Positions 13,125 to 22,736 of a stretch of 64,000 bases of DNA are shown here, in pieces. Made by a program: the position numbers and the translations under genes. The notes under the pieces were generated by a model. The model was not told where the DNA came from. It did not search any database and was given only the letters and a program-made list of their open reading frames with translations. This DNA comes from Blastococcus haudaquaticus (GTDB lineage Bacteria > Actinomycetota > Actinomycetes > Mycobacteriales > Geodermatophilaceae). Location: assembly GCF_900230285.1 (NCBI RefSeq), contig NZ_OCNK01000005.1, positions 62,001-126,000 of the forward strand, in the 5' to 3' direction. The stretch's first letter is position 1. Every line of letters starts with the position of its first letter.

Positions 13125-14701
13125 CGGGGGCCTCCGGGCCGGCGCGGAGCACCGGACGTCGGGCCCTGGCGACGCCCGTTCCCGGCCGGACGGCGGTCGC
13201 GTGGTGGGACCGGCCGCGCCCGGGAATCCGCGGCACCGCGGCCGCGCTCCCTGTCCCGCTCCCGGTCCCGGTCCGATGGCGCCGCCGGCGGGACGACCTC
13301 GCGGGCGGGGCGGGACCGGGTGTGCAGGAGCGTGCGCCCACCGGAGCCGACCGTGCGGGTGGGGCGCTGCTCCTCCGGCCGGCGCCGCGGCCGGACCGGC
13401 TCGACGGCCGCGGTGGGCACGGGCAGCAGGAGCCGGGCGATCCGGCCGCGCGGCTGGGTGCGCTGGTGCTCGATGGCGGCGGGCTCGGAGCGGGCGAACC
13501 GCGCCAGGAGCCCGACGATGAACAGGGTGAGGATGAGGGAGGTGCCACCTGCCGAGATCAAGGGCAAGGTCACGCCGGTCACCGGCAGCAGGCCCACGAC
13601 GTAGCCCATGTTCATGGCGGCCTGGCCGATCAGCCAGACGGTGATGCCCACGCAGGCCAGCTGCACGAACCGGTCGGCCGAGCGGGAGGCGATGCGGAAG
13701 CCGGCCCAGGCCAGCACGCCGTAGAGCGCGATGACGACCAGGCAGCCCAGGAAGCCCAGCTCCTCGCCGATGATCGCGAAGATGAAGTCGGACTCCGCCT
13801 CGGGGAGGATGTTCCACTTCATCGCGCTGTTGCCCAGTCCCACCCCCCAGAAGCCGCCGGTCGCGAGCGCGTAGAGGCCACGGATCGCCTGGAAGCCGGT
13901 GTTGGTCGGATCCGCGAACGGGTCGAGGAACGAGGTCAGGCGGGCCATGCGCACCGGCGAGAGCAGCGCGACGACGCCCAGCAGCGCGGCCCCGGCGAGG
14001 AACGCCCAGCCGAACCAGCGCAGCGGCATCCCGCCCGCCCAGAGCAGCCCGACGAGGACCAGGCCCAGGCTGACGACGCCACCGAAGTCGGGCTCGGCGA
14101 TCACCAGCAGCGCGAGCACGCCGAAGACCGGTACGACGGGGACGAGCAGCGACGACGTCGTCAGGTAGCGCTCGCGCAACGCGAGCACGTGGGCACCCCA
14201 CAGGGCGAACACCAGCTTGCCCAGCTCCGAGGGCTGGAAGTACGTGAAGCCGAGGTCGATCCACTGACGGGCGCCGTTGAGCCTCACCCCGATCCCCGGG
14301 ACGAGGACGAGGAGCAGCAGGACGGCGACGACGATCAGCGCGATCGGCGACCACCGCCGGATGAGACCGATGGGCAGGCGCAGGGCGACGAGCATCGCCC
14401 CGATGCCGAGGACGGCCCAGACGAGCTGCTGGACGCCCGGCGCCCAGGCGGACTGGTCGTCCAGCGCCGCCTCGATCGACGAGGCGGAGAAGACCATGAC
14501 CAGGCCGATGGCGAGGAGCAGACCGGCCGAGCCGAGGACCAGGTGGGAGCTGGTCATCGGACCGTCGAGCCAGGCCGGCCCCCGGAAGCGCGGTACGCGC
14601 TCGTGACGGGTCGGGGTGGCGCGCTCGCGGACCGTGCGGTCGTTGCCCGACGGCCGGGGACGGGCGCCGGACCTGGTGCCGGATCTGGTGCCGGCGGTCA
14701 C
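13121..14701 (-). CDS. ftsW: SEDS glycosyltransferase FtsW
   Basis: Polytopic membrane enzyme that polymerises lipid II at the septum with FtsI. After about 50 cytoplasmic residues come around ten hydrophobic helices, including [13 protein letters not shown] in the first. The protein has [23 protein letters not shown], the conserved extracellular-loop signature, then [12 protein letters not shown] and [19 protein letters not shown]. The tail (about 410-526) is Arg/Pro-rich and disordered. The start is uncertain: I prefer the GTG at 14701, but a GTG at 14728 is also in frame. murD, normally just upstream, is absent. Confidence 0.95.
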   Translation of the reverse strand: MTAGTRSGTRSGARPRPSGNDRTVRERATPTRHERVPRFRGPAWLDGPMTSSHLVLGSAGLLLAIGLVMVFSASSIEAALDDQSAWAPGVQQLVWAVLGIGAMLVALRLPIGLIRRWSPIALIVVAVLLLLVLVPGIGVRLNGARQWIDLGFTYFQPSELGKLVFALWGAHVLALRERYLTTSSLLVPVVPVFGVLALLVIAEPDFGGVVSLGLVLVGLLWAGGMPLRWFGWAFLAGAALLGVVALLSPVRMARLTSFLDPFADPTNTGFQAIRGLYALATGGFWGVGLGNSAMKWNILPEAESDFIFAIIGEELGFLGCLVVIALYGVLAWAGFRIASRSADRFVQLACVGITVWLIGQAAMNMGYVVGLLPVTGVTLPLISAGGTSLILTLFIVGLLARFARSEPAAIEHQRTQPRGRIARLLLPVPTAAVEPVRPRRRPEEQRPTRTVGSGGRTLLHTRSRPAREVVPPAAPSDRDRERDRERGRGAADSRARPVPPRDRRPAGNGRRQGPTSGAPRRPGGPR

Positions 14702-14825
14702 CGGTGCCCGCCCCTCGCGTCCGCCCACATACCGCCATCGTCGCTGCTGGCCGCCCCGGGCCGGGCGATCCCGGGCGCGTGTCGTCCCAGGTGGACCAAT
14801 GATCGGCGGTCCTGTGACCGACCCG

Positions 14826-15905
14826 TCACAGGCCGACGAAGTTCAGCCAGTCGGCGTAGAACAGGCCGATCCCGAACGCCACGGCCATCGCCGTCACCAG
14901 CCAGAACCGCACGATGACCGTGTTCTCCGTCCAGCCCGCCAGCTCGAAGTGGTGGTGCAGCGGCGCCATGCGGAACACCCGGCGGCGCGTGGCGCGGAAG
15001 AAGGCCACCTGGATGACCACCGAGAGCGTGACCGCGACGAAGAGCCCGCCGAGGACGACGAGGAGCAGCTCGGTGCGGGTGACGATCGCCAGACCCGACA
15101 GCAGCCCGCCCAGGGCCAGGGAACCGGTGTCGCCCATGAAGATCCGCGCGGGGCTGGTGTTCCACCACAGGAAGCCGAGACAGGCGCCGAGCCCCGCCGC
15201 GGCGACGAGGGTGACGTCGAGCGGGTCACGGACGGTGTAGCAGCCGTCGATGGCCTCGGTGGCGCAGTCGTGGGTGAACTGCCAGAAGGAGATGAAGATG
15301 TAGGAGGCGAACACCATCGCCGAGGAGCCCGCCGCCAGGCCGTCCAGACCGTCGGTGAGGTTCACCGCGTTGGAGAACCCGGCGATGAAGAGGTACGCGA
15401 GGATCACGAAGGCGACCGAGCCCAGCGCGAACGGGGCGATGTCGCGGACGTAGGAGACGACGGTGGACGCCGGGGTCACCCCCCGGCTGTCGGGAAAGTT
15501 GATCGCGAGCACCGCGAACGCGACCCCCACCACCAGCTGCCCGACGAGCTTGGCGGTCTTGTTCAGCCCGAGGCTGCGGCGGTGGCGGATCTTGAGGTAG
15601 TCGTCCAGGAACCCGACGGTCCCCATGCCGACCATGAGGAACAGCAGCATCAGGCCGGTGGCGGTGAAGCCCCAGTTGTCCTGGTCGCTCAGGAAGAGGT
15701 GCGCGGCCACGTAGCCGCCGACGGTCGCTCCGACGATGACCGTGCCGCCCATGGTGGGCGTGCCCTTCTTGGACAGGTGGCTCTCGGGACCGTCGTCCCG
15801 GATCTCCTGCCCGAGCCCCTGGCGGCGGAACGCCCGGATGGCCAGCGGGGTGAGCAGGATGGACAGGATCAGGCTGAACCCGGCCGCGATCAGGACCGAC
15901 CTCAT
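14826..15905 (-). CDS. mraY: MraY, lipid I synthase
   Basis: Phospho-N-acetylmuramoyl-pentapeptide transferase, moving phospho-MurNAc-pentapeptide onto undecaprenyl phosphate at the inner leaflet. The 359-residue protein has about ten membrane helices and the catalytic segments SKKGTPTMGG (41-54 region), VGFLDDYLKIR with the DD pair, AVNLTDGLDGLAAG, and FMGDTGSLALGG. It ends APLHHHFELAGWTE and then a final helix, the family's normal end. It overlaps murF by 4 nt. The next gene downstream is ftsW after only about 120 bp of non-coding DNA. Confidence 0.98.
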   Translation of the reverse strand: MRSVLIAAGFSLILSILLTPLAIRAFRRQGLGQEIRDDGPESHLSKKGTPTMGGTVIVGATVGGYVAAHLFLSDQDNWGFTATGLMLLFLMVGMGTVGFLDDYLKIRHRRSLGLNKTAKLVGQLVVGVAFAVLAINFPDSRGVTPASTVVSYVRDIAPFALGSVAFVILAYLFIAGFSNAVNLTDGLDGLAAGSSAMVFASYIFISFWQFTHDCATEAIDGCYTVRDPLDVTLVAAAGLGACLGFLWWNTSPARIFMGDTGSLALGGLLSGLAIVTRTELLLVVLGGLFVAVTLSVVIQVAFFRATRRRVFRMAPLHHHFELAGWTENTVIVRFWLVTAMAVAFGIGLFYADWLNFVGL

Positions 15906-17296
15906 GCCTCGCCCCCGTCGGTCAGCAGGTCGGCGGCGAGCAGCTCGAGCCCGTAGGCGCGGCTGGCCTTCACGAGGACGACGTCTCCTGGACGGAGCAC
16001 CTCCGAGAGCAGTCCACGGGCAGCGGCCCGGTCCGGCACGTGCACCGACTCCTCTCCTGCGCGGCGGCCGGCGGCGACCGCGCCTTCCGCTATGCCTACC
16101 GCATCGGCACCCACCGCAACGATCAGGTCGACGCCGGCGGCTGCCGCGTCGCGGCCCAGCCGGTCGTGCTCGGCCGGTGCGCCGGGCCCCAGCTCGCCCA
16201 TGGCGCCCAGGACGGCGATCCGTCGGGTGGCCGGCAGTCCGGTGAGCGCGGCGAGCGCCGCCCGCATGGACTCCGGGTTGGCGTTGTAGGCGTCGTTGAC
16301 CACGACGACGCCGTCGGCGCGGCGGTCGACCTCCATGCGCCAGCGGCTGCGGGCCGTGGCGTTCGACAGCGCCGCCGCGACGTCGGCCGGGGTCATCCCG
16401 GCGGCCAGCGCGGCCGCCGCGGCCGAGAGTGCGTTGGCGACCTGGTGGCCTCCGGTCACCTGCAGGGCGACGGGGTGCTCCTCCCCTGCCGCGACCAGCG
16501 TGAACCGGGGCCGTGCGGAGTCGTCCAGCGTGACGCCGGTGGCGCGGACGGTGGCGTCGTCGCCGAGGCCGGTGGTCACGACCGTGGCGACGGTTCGCGG
16601 CGCCATGCCGAGCACGCGCGGGTCGTCGGCGTTGAGGACGGCGGTGCCCTCTTCCGGGAGCGCCTCCACCAGCTCACCCTTGGCCTGCGCCGTGCCCTCC
16701 GGACTGCCGAACTCGCCGAGGTGCGCCGAGCCGACGTTCAGGACGACGCCGATGCGCGGCGGGGCGATGCGGCACAGCCGGGCGATGTGCCCCGGGCCGC
16801 GGGCACCCATCTCCAGCACGAGGTAGCGGGTCGACGCGTCGGCGTCCAGGACGGTGAGCGGCAGCCCGATGTCGTTGTTGTAGGAGCCGGGCGGGCTCAC
16901 CGTGGGGCCGGCGGCCGCGAGCACCTGGCCCAGCAGGTCCTTCGTGGAGGTCTTCCCCGAGGAGCCGGTGATGCCGAGGGTCACGAGCCCTCCGGCGACC
17001 AGCCGGGCGTGCACGCCGGCGGCCAGCCGGCCGAGCGCGACGACCGGGTCGTCCACGACCACCGTCGGCAGGGCGGCGTCGGGCCGGGTGGCCAGGGCGC
17101 CGACGGCACCGGCCGCGGCCGCGGCACCGAGGAAGTCGTGCCCGTCGACCCGCTCCCCGACCACGGCGACGAACAGGTCGCCGGCGCCCACGGCGCGCGA
17201 GTCCAGCGTGACCTTCCCGGTCACCGGCGCGCCGAGGGGACCGGTCAGCTCACCACCGGTGAGCTCGGCCACCTCGGCCAGCGTCAGCCCGATCAC
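15902..17296 (-). CDS. murF: MurF, UDP-MurNAc-tripeptide D-Ala-D-Ala ligase
   Basis: Adds D-Ala-D-Ala to the UDP-MurNAc tripeptide, completing the pentapeptide. The 464-residue protein has the N-terminal MurF domain with LDSRAVGAGDLFVA, the P loop GSSGKTST at 111-118, then NNDIGLPLTVL, EMGARGPGHIARL and NDAYNANPESM. The GTG or ATG starts in this cluster are packed: murF overlaps murE by 4 nt at its 5' end and mraY by 4 nt at its 3' end, so the three are probably translated as a coupled set. Confidence 0.97.
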   Translation of the reverse strand: MIGLTLAEVAELTGGELTGPLGAPVTGKVTLDSRAVGAGDLFVAVVGERVDGHDFLGAAAAAGAVGALATRPDAALPTVVVDDPVVALGRLAAGVHARLVAGGLVTLGITGSSGKTSTKDLLGQVLAAAGPTVSPPGSYNNDIGLPLTVLDADASTRYLVLEMGARGPGHIARLCRIAPPRIGVVLNVGSAHLGEFGSPEGTAQAKGELVEALPEEGTAVLNADDPRVLGMAPRTVATVVTTGLGDDATVRATGVTLDDSARPRFTLVAAGEEHPVALQVTGGHQVANALSAAAAALAAGMTPADVAAALSNATARSRWRMEVDRRADGVVVVNDAYNANPESMRAALAALTGLPATRRIAVLGAMGELGPGAPAEHDRLGRDAAAAGVDLIVAVGADAVGIAEGAVAAGRRAGEESVHVPDRAAARGLLSEVLRPGDVVLVKASRAYGLELLAADLLTDGGEA

Positions 17297-18870
17297 GTCG
17301 TTCCTCCTGCCAGGACCTCGCGGAGGACGTCACGGAGCACGCTGCGGTCGTCGAAGGGGTGCACGGTGCCGGCGATCTCCTGGCCGGTCTCGTGCCCCTT
17401 TCCCGCCACGAGCAGGGTGTCGCCGGGCCGGGCGAGGGCGACCGCCGCCGCCAGCGCGTCCCGTCGTCCGGGGACCTCGTGGACCTCGGCCCGCCGGTCC
17501 TCGGGAACCTCCCGCACGCCGGCGAGCATCGCGGCGCGGATGGCGGCCGGGTCCTCCGAGCGCGGGTTGTCGTCGGTGACGACGAGGACGTCGCTGGAGG
17601 CCGCGGCAGCCGCGCCCATCCCGGGTCGCTTGCCGGGGTCCCGGTCGCCCCCGCAGCCCAGCACGGTGATCAGCCGGCCCTCGGTCGACCGGCGGAGCGC
17701 CTCCAGCGCCGTCGTGACGGCGTCCGGGGTGTGCGCGTAGTCGACGACGGCGACGAAGGGCTGGCCGGCGTCGACCGGCTCCATGCGGCCGGGGACGACG
17801 GTCGTGGCGATGCCGGCCAGTGCCGTCTCGACCGGGACGCCGGCGGCGTCGAGCAGCGCGACGGCGAGCACGGCGTTGGCCACGTTGAACCGCCCGGGCA
17901 GGCGGAGCCGCGCCGGCCACGACCCGCCGGGGCCGGCGAGGGTGAAGGTGGAGCCGCCGTCGGGCGCCGTCGCCACGTCGGTGGCCGACCAGTCGGCCGG
18001 CCCGGTGGTCGACACGGTCCCGGCGTCCGGGCGCAGGCCGGCGAGGCGCCGGCCCGCCTCGTCGTCCACCGTGACCAGCTCGCAGGCGGCACGGCCGTCG
18101 AAGAGCATCGCCTTGGCCTGGAAGTAGTCCTCGAGGGTCTCGTGGAAGTCCAGGTGGTCACGGCCCAGGTTGGTGAACCCCGCGGCGGCGAACCGCACGC
18201 CGCCGACCCTGCCGAGCACCAGCGCGTGGCTGGAGACCTCCATGACGACGGCGGCGACCCCGGACGCCGCCATCGTGGCGAGCAGCGCGTGGACCGCCGG
18301 CGCCTCCGGGGTCGTGCGGACGCTCGGGAAGGCGGTCTCGGTGAGCGTGCCGTCGGCGGCGCGGCTCCGGGTGCGCGTCTGCACCGTGCCGATGAGCCCG
18401 GTGCCCAGCCCGGCGGCGGCCAGGCCGGCCTCGACCAGGTAGGCGGTGGTGGTCTTGCCGTTCGTGCCGGTGATGCCGAGGACGGTCAGCTGGGCGCTCG
18501 GCCCGCCGTGGACGCGGTCGGCCACCAGACCGAGGACCGCCCTGGGGTCGTCGACGACGCAGACGGGCAGGCCGGTGGAGCGGGCCGTCTCCAGGCCGGT
18601 CGGGTCGGTGAGGACGGCGACCGCACCACGCTGGGCGGCGTCGGCGGCGAAGCGGGCGCCGTGCGTCCGCGCCCCCGGGAGGGCCGCGTAGAGGTCACCG
18701 GGTCGGACCTCGCCCGAGGCGAGGGTCACGCCGGTGATCGTCGGCGTGTCCCCGGACCGGCCGGCGGCGGGTGCGCCGACGAGATCGGCCAGGTCGGCCA
18801 GCGTCAGGGGGGTGGCCTGCGGTCGGTCCCCCGCAGGCCGGGGGGCCGACCCGGCAGCGGTCGGGGTCAC
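17293..18870 (-). CDS. murE: MurE, UDP-MurNAc-dipeptide--diaminopimelate ligase
   Basis: Adds the third residue of the stem peptide. The 525-residue protein has the P loop GTNGKT at 135-140 and GVAAVVMEVSSHAL and NLGRDHLDFHETLEDYFQAK in the central domain. The C-terminal motif DDNPR (in VVTDDNPRSEDP) selects meso-diaminopimelate over lysine in this family, so the wall should be of the DAP type. It is followed directly by murF (4-nt overlap) and preceded by ftsI after a 91-bp gap. Confidence 0.97.
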   Translation of the reverse strand: MTPTAAGSAPRPAGDRPQATPLTLADLADLVGAPAAGRSGDTPTITGVTLASGEVRPGDLYAALPGARTHGARFAADAAQRGAVAVLTDPTGLETARSTGLPVCVVDDPRAVLGLVADRVHGGPSAQLTVLGITGTNGKTTTAYLVEAGLAAAGLGTGLIGTVQTRTRSRAADGTLTETAFPSVRTTPEAPAVHALLATMAASGVAAVVMEVSSHALVLGRVGGVRFAAAGFTNLGRDHLDFHETLEDYFQAKAMLFDGRAACELVTVDDEAGRRLAGLRPDAGTVSTTGPADWSATDVATAPDGGSTFTLAGPGGSWPARLRLPGRFNVANAVLAVALLDAAGVPVETALAGIATTVVPGRMEPVDAGQPFVAVVDYAHTPDAVTTALEALRRSTEGRLITVLGCGGDRDPGKRPGMGAAAAASSDVLVVTDDNPRSEDPAAIRAAMLAGVREVPEDRRAEVHEVPGRRDALAAAVALARPGDTLLVAGKGHETGQEIAGTVHPFDDRSVLRDVLREVLAGGTT

Positions 18871-18961
18871 GGGGCTCCAATCTACCGGCGCACACCGGTT
18901 CGCCCGCGCACCTCGCCCCGGCGGCGGTGCGGCGGCTCGTGCCAGGGCTCGTGGGCAGAGG

Positions 18962-20785
18962 TCAGGGGGTGCCGGTGAGCACGAAGTCCGGCCGCGCGGT
19001 GCCCGAGGGGACGACGCTGTCGGCCGTCAGGGCGTACCGGAGGATGTCGGCGAACACCGGCGCGGCCACCTGCCCGCCCTCGGCGTCGCTGGTCGGCCGC
19101 TCCAGGTCGACGGCGACCACGTACTGCGGGTCGTCCGCCGGCGCGAAGCCGACGAACGTGGTCACGTAGCCGCCGCCCTCGTAGCAGTTGCAGTCCGGGT
19201 TGGCGCGCTGCGCGGTGCCGGTCTTGCCGGCCACGCGGAAGCCCTCGATCTGGCCGAGCGGCGCGGTGCCACCGGGCCCGACGACTGCCTCGAGCATGTA
19301 GGCCATCTTGTCGGCGGTCTCCGAGCTGATGACCCGGGTGCCCTCGGGCTCCGGCGTCTCGGTGACCTTCCCGTCCGGGCCGGTCACCGCCTCGACGATC
19401 CGCGGTGGCACGCGGACGCCGTCGTTGGCGATGGCCTGGTAGATCGAGGCCATCTGCAGGGTGGTCACCGAGATGCCCTGGCCGATGGCGATGTTGGCCG
19501 CCCGCACCCCGCTCCAGTCCTCGGAGTCCTGCAGGATGCCGGCGCTCTCGCCGGGCAGCTCGATCCCCGTGGTGTCGCCGAGGCCGAAGGCGCGCAGGTA
19601 CTGCTCGAGCTTCTCGTCGCCGACCTCGCGGGCCAGCATGATCGTCCCCACGTTGCTGGACTTGGCGAGGATGCCGGTCACCGTCCAGTCCACCGGGGCG
19701 TGGTCGTGGGCGTCGGTGACGACCCGGTCGCCGGCCTGGATGTGGCCGTTCACGCTGAGGACCGTGCCGGGCTCGGCGACCCCCTCCTCGAGCGCGGCTG
19801 CGAGCGTGACGGCCTTCATGACCGAGCCGGGCTCGAAGACGCTCGACACGAGCGGGTTCCCGAGCAGGTCGGGGTCGGTCTCCGAGTAGTTGCCGGGGTC
19901 GTAGCCGGGGCAGGACCCCATGGCCACGACCTCACCGCTGCGGACGTCGAGGACGACCGCCGAGGCGCGCGTGGTGGCACCGTCGGCGCAGGACTCGGCG
20001 AGCCGCTGCTCCGTCACGTACTGCAGGTCCTGGTCGAGGGTGAGCGTCACCGAGTCGCCGTCGGTCGCCGGCGTCGACTCGTCGATGCCCGACGGGATCG
20101 GGTATCCCCCGCTGCCCACCTCGACCCGCCGCGAGCCGGGCGTGCCGGCGAGCTCCTCCTCGAAGGTCCGCTCGATCCCGGCGAGGCCCTCGCCGTCGCG
20201 GCCGACGAAGCCGATGACCTGGCCGCCCACCGTGCCGGCCGGGTAGAGCCGGACGGGATCGGGCTCCTTCAGGACGCCCGGCAGTTCGAGCGCGTCGATG
20301 GCGTCGGTGGTCTCGGGCGGCACCTGGTTGGCGAGGACGACGTAGCGGCTGTCCCGCGACAGCTTCTCGGTGAGCTCGGGCACCGGGACGTCGAGCAGCG
20401 TCGTCAGGGCGAGGGCCGTGCGCTCGGGGTCGGCGACCACCTCGGGATCGGCGACCACCTTCGAGGCGTCGACGGTGTAGGCGAACGGGTTGCCGTCCCG
20501 GTCCAGGACCGCACCGCGGAGCGCGTCCAGGGGAAAGGTGCGCAGCCGGTCCTGCTCGGCGGCGTTCGCGTAGGCGGCGCCGTCCACGCCCTGGAGGACG
20601 GCGAGCTTGCACACCACGAGGACCAGCAGCGTGATCATGAAGGCCAGGCCCCAGCGGTTGCGCAGCCCCCGCTGGTCCATCGACAGCCCGACGCCGCTGC
20701 GCCGGCTACCAGGTGCCCGGCGGGGCGTGAACGCGCCCGGACGGGAGCCGGGGCGTCCCGCGCCCGGCCCGCCAGTGGTCGGCAC
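18962..20785 (-). CDS. ftsI: Septal class B penicillin-binding protein FtsI (PBP3)
   Basis: Transpeptidase that crosslinks septal peptidoglycan and works with FtsW. The 607-residue protein has a basic cytoplasmic tail, one membrane helix (about 48-66), a PBP dimer domain and the transpeptidase domain. The active-site motifs are SVMK with S321 and K324, SSN at 376-378, and KTG at 521-523. C544-region CNCYEGGG is a small Cys pair that could form a disulfide outside the cell. It starts 3 nt after the ftsL stop. Beta-lactams are expected to target this protein. Confidence 0.97.
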   Translation of the reverse strand: MPTTGGPGAGRPGSRPGAFTPRRAPGSRRSGVGLSMDQRGLRNRWGLAFMITLLVLVVCKLAVLQGVDGAAYANAAEQDRLRTFPLDALRGAVLDRDGNPFAYTVDASKVVADPEVVADPERTALALTTLLDVPVPELTEKLSRDSRYVVLANQVPPETTDAIDALELPGVLKEPDPVRLYPAGTVGGQVIGFVGRDGEGLAGIERTFEEELAGTPGSRRVEVGSGGYPIPSGIDESTPATDGDSVTLTLDQDLQYVTEQRLAESCADGATTRASAVVLDVRSGEVVAMGSCPGYDPGNYSETDPDLLGNPLVSSVFEPGSVMKAVTLAAALEEGVAEPGTVLSVNGHIQAGDRVVTDAHDHAPVDWTVTGILAKSSNVGTIMLAREVGDEKLEQYLRAFGLGDTTGIELPGESAGILQDSEDWSGVRAANIAIGQGISVTTLQMASIYQAIANDGVRVPPRIVEAVTGPDGKVTETPEPEGTRVISSETADKMAYMLEAVVGPGGTAPLGQIEGFRVAGKTGTAQRANPDCNCYEGGGYVTTFVGFAPADDPQYVVAVDLERPTSDAEGGQVAAPVFADILRYALTADSVVPSGTARPDFVLTGTP

Positions 20786-20788
20786 GGG

Positions 20789-21313
20789 TCAGTCCCCGTC
20801 CTCGGAAGCGGCCGGGTCCTCGGCGGGCACCGGAGTGCCGCGCAGCACCGAGCCGCCGTCGGGGTCGATGACCAGGTAGGCGGCCGGCCCGGCGGGGACC
20901 AGCCCGGCGGCGACCGCCGCGGCGGCGATCTCGGCGGGCGTGCCGCCGGCGACGACCTGCTGCTCGAGCCGCTGCACCTCCTGGGCGCGCACGGCGTTGT
21001 CCGCGCGGAGCTGGGTGGCCTCCACCGAGCCGACGGCGATGGCGGTGTTCAGGATGAGCAGTCCCAGTGTGGTCCCGACGAGCATCGCGACGACCAGCAG
21101 TACGAACGGCGCGCGCGGGTGGCGCAGCGCCCGCGGCGCCCGGCGGCGCGTGCGGGCGGTCTGGCCACCGGGGACCAGGCGCAGCTCCGGCCGCGGGGTG
21201 GACCGGGGCGTGGTGCGTGGTGTGGTTCGGGGTGTCGTGCGGGTGGAACCGGTCCGCGGCGCGGTGCTCCGGGAGCTCGTGCCGACGGGGACTCGGGCGG
21301 TGGCGCGGGTCAT
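20789..21313 (-). CDS. ftsL: FtsL-like divisome protein
   Basis: A 174-residue bitopic membrane protein in the ftsL position between rsmH and ftsI. It has a basic, repetitive amino tail ([17 protein letters not shown] at about 27-43), one helix (about 69-92), then an extracellular leucine-zipper-like stretch ([20 protein letters not shown]) and an acidic end. FtsL sequences diverge widely, so the call rests on topology, coiled coil and gene order. Its start overlaps the rsmH stop by 4 nt. In the divisome it would pair with FtsQ and a FtsB-like protein. Confidence 0.85.
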   Translation of the reverse strand: MTRATARVPVGTSSRSTAPRTGSTRTTPRTTPRTTPRSTPRPELRLVPGGQTARTRRRAPRALRHPRAPFVLLVVAMLVGTTLGLLILNTAIAVGSVEATQLRADNAVRAQEVQRLEQQVVAGGTPAEIAAAAVAAGLVPAGPAAYLVIDPDGGSVLRGTPVPAEDPAASEDGD

Positions 21314-22302
21314 GCGGCCCTCCGGATGCGTTCGGCGGCACGGACACGGGCGGAGGCGGCCCGCGGGTTGGCGGCCAGCTCCTCGTCGGAGGCGGCCTCG
21401 CCTCCGCGGGTCAGGAGGCGGAGGACCGGGCCCAGCTCGGGCACCGGCATCGGGAACTCGGGCGGGGTCCGGTCGACGGCGTCGGCGGCCAGCGTCTGCT
21501 TGACGATGCGGTCCTCGAGGGAGTGGAAGGTGATGACGACGACGCGGCCGCCCACGGCGAGGGCGTCGACCGCCGCCGGCAGCGCCCGCTCGAGGACGCC
21601 GAGCTCGTCGTTGACCTCGATCCGGAGCGCCTGGAACGTGCGCTTGGCCGGGTGGCCGCCGGTGCGGCGGGTGGCCGCCGGGATGGCCTCGCGGACGAGC
21701 TCGGCCAGCCGCGCGGTGCTGGTGAAGGGCTCGCGGGCCCGCTCCCGGTCGATCGCCGCGGCGATGCGGGAGGCGAAGCGCTCCTCGCCGTACACGCGCA
21801 GGACGCGGGCGAGCTCCTTCGGCGGGTAGGTGTTGACGATCTCCGCGGCGGTACGCCCGGCCTCGGGGTTCATCCGCATGTCCAGCGGGGCGTCGGCGGA
21901 GTAGCTGAAGCCGCGGTCGGGCCGGTCCAGCTGGAGCGAGGAGACGCCGAGGTCGAACAGGACGCCCTGGACCTCGTCGATGCCCAGGCGGGCGAGGACG
22001 TCGGGCAGCTCGTCGAAGACGGCCGGGACGAGCGTGACCCGGTCGGTGTGGCCGGCTGCCTCGATCCGGCGGGCCGCCTCGGCCCGGGCCTCGGGGTCGC
22101 GGTCGAGACCGACCAGCCGGAGGCCGGGGTGGGCGTCGAGCATGGCCAGCGAGTGGCCGGCCAGGCCGAGCGTGGCGTCGACGAGAACGGCGCCGTCGGC
22201 GGCGCAGGCGGGTGCGAGGAGCTCGGTGATGCGCTCGAGCAGGACGGGCACGTGCACGGGAGGGCGCGCGGGCTCCGGCGCCGCAGCATCCGTGCTGCTC
22301 AT
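21310..22302 (-). CDS. rsmH: 16S rRNA m4C1402 methyltransferase RsmH (MraW)
   Basis: SAM-dependent enzyme that methylates N4 of C1402 in the ribosomal P site. The 330-residue protein has [13 protein letters not shown] at the start, [11 protein letters not shown] as SAM motif I (usually LGxGGHS), GLDRDPEA as motif II, and [31 protein letters not shown] and [13 protein letters not shown] follow, all diagnostic. The ATG at 22302 is preceded by GGAAGGCAGGAA. A long 5' leader with three similar hairpins precedes it. It overlaps ftsL by 4 nt. Confidence 0.97.
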   Translation of the reverse strand: MSSTDAAAPEPARPPVHVPVLLERITELLAPACAADGAVLVDATLGLAGHSLAMLDAHPGLRLVGLDRDPEARAEAARRIEAAGHTDRVTLVPAVFDELPDVLARLGIDEVQGVLFDLGVSSLQLDRPDRGFSYSADAPLDMRMNPEAGRTAAEIVNTYPPKELARVLRVYGEERFASRIAAAIDRERAREPFTSTARLAELVREAIPAATRRTGGHPAKRTFQALRIEVNDELGVLERALPAAVDALAVGGRVVVITFHSLEDRIVKQTLAADAVDRTPPEFPMPVPELGPVLRLLTRGGEAASDEELAANPRAASARVRAAERIRRAA

Positions 22303-22736
22303 CGTTCCTGCCTTCCGAGGGTCCGGGATTCCTTCCCGGATGGTGCCGCGCGTTCCGACCCGGGAGTGGGACGCAGCGGTTCCGGTGGAGCTGGGTGGGC
22401 GGTGGGGCTGGGTGGGCCAGGTGTTCGGTCCTGGGGGTGGTGGGGCGGGGTGAAGACAGTGGGGCGGAGTGGAGACAGTGGGGCGGGGTGGAGACCGGGT
22501 TCCTCTCGGGGCGGGCGCCCGCCCCCCGCGGGGACCGCCTGGCGCCGGGGAAGGGCGTCAGGTGGTGTCCCGCGGGGGCGGGGTGGTCCGCCCACCCGCG
22601 TGCGGGCGGCTGACGAGGACGGCGGGACCGAGCCGCGGGGAAGGCGGCTGGGGCCCGGGGCGGTCGAGCCGCGGGGAAGGCGGCTCGAACGGTGTCCGCG
22701 TCACGCCCGTTCTCACGGGTGGAGGCGTTCCCGGGA
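22303..22736 (-). promoter_or_regulatory. rsmH leader: three hairpins with CUUCCCC loops (mraW-RNA-like)
   Basis: This 434-bp gap between mraZ and rsmH has no gene. Read on the minus strand it contains three hairpins whose loop is CTTCCCC: 22665-22687 (8-bp stem), 22629-22651 (same 21-bp sequence at 22629-22649) and 22541-22559 (4-6 bp stem). Three 19-bp tandem repeats follow (22440-22496). A 7-bp-stem hairpin (22322-22340) lies just before the ribosome site GGAAGG. A structured mraW RNA motif upstream of rsmH is known in Actinobacteria; I think this belongs to it, but I am matching from memory of its position and repeated loops. Confidence 0.6.
22440..22496. repeat. Three 19-bp tandem repeats
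   Basis: Units at 22440-22458, 22459-22477 and 22478-22496, each GTGGGGCGGRGTGRAGACM, differ at three positions only. They lie in the rsmH leader between the CTTCCCC hairpins and the gene. Confidence 0.8.

Noticed and set aside
20789-21313. TTPR repeats of FtsL as a peptide-repeat system like the DGGA gene
   Set aside because: Only about four short copies, in a basic cytoplasmic tail normal for high-GC FtsL proteins.
18734-21829. A 1031-codon plus-strand frame across ftsI, ftsL and rsmH
   Set aside because: It lies wholly antisense to well-supported dcw genes and shows no motif.
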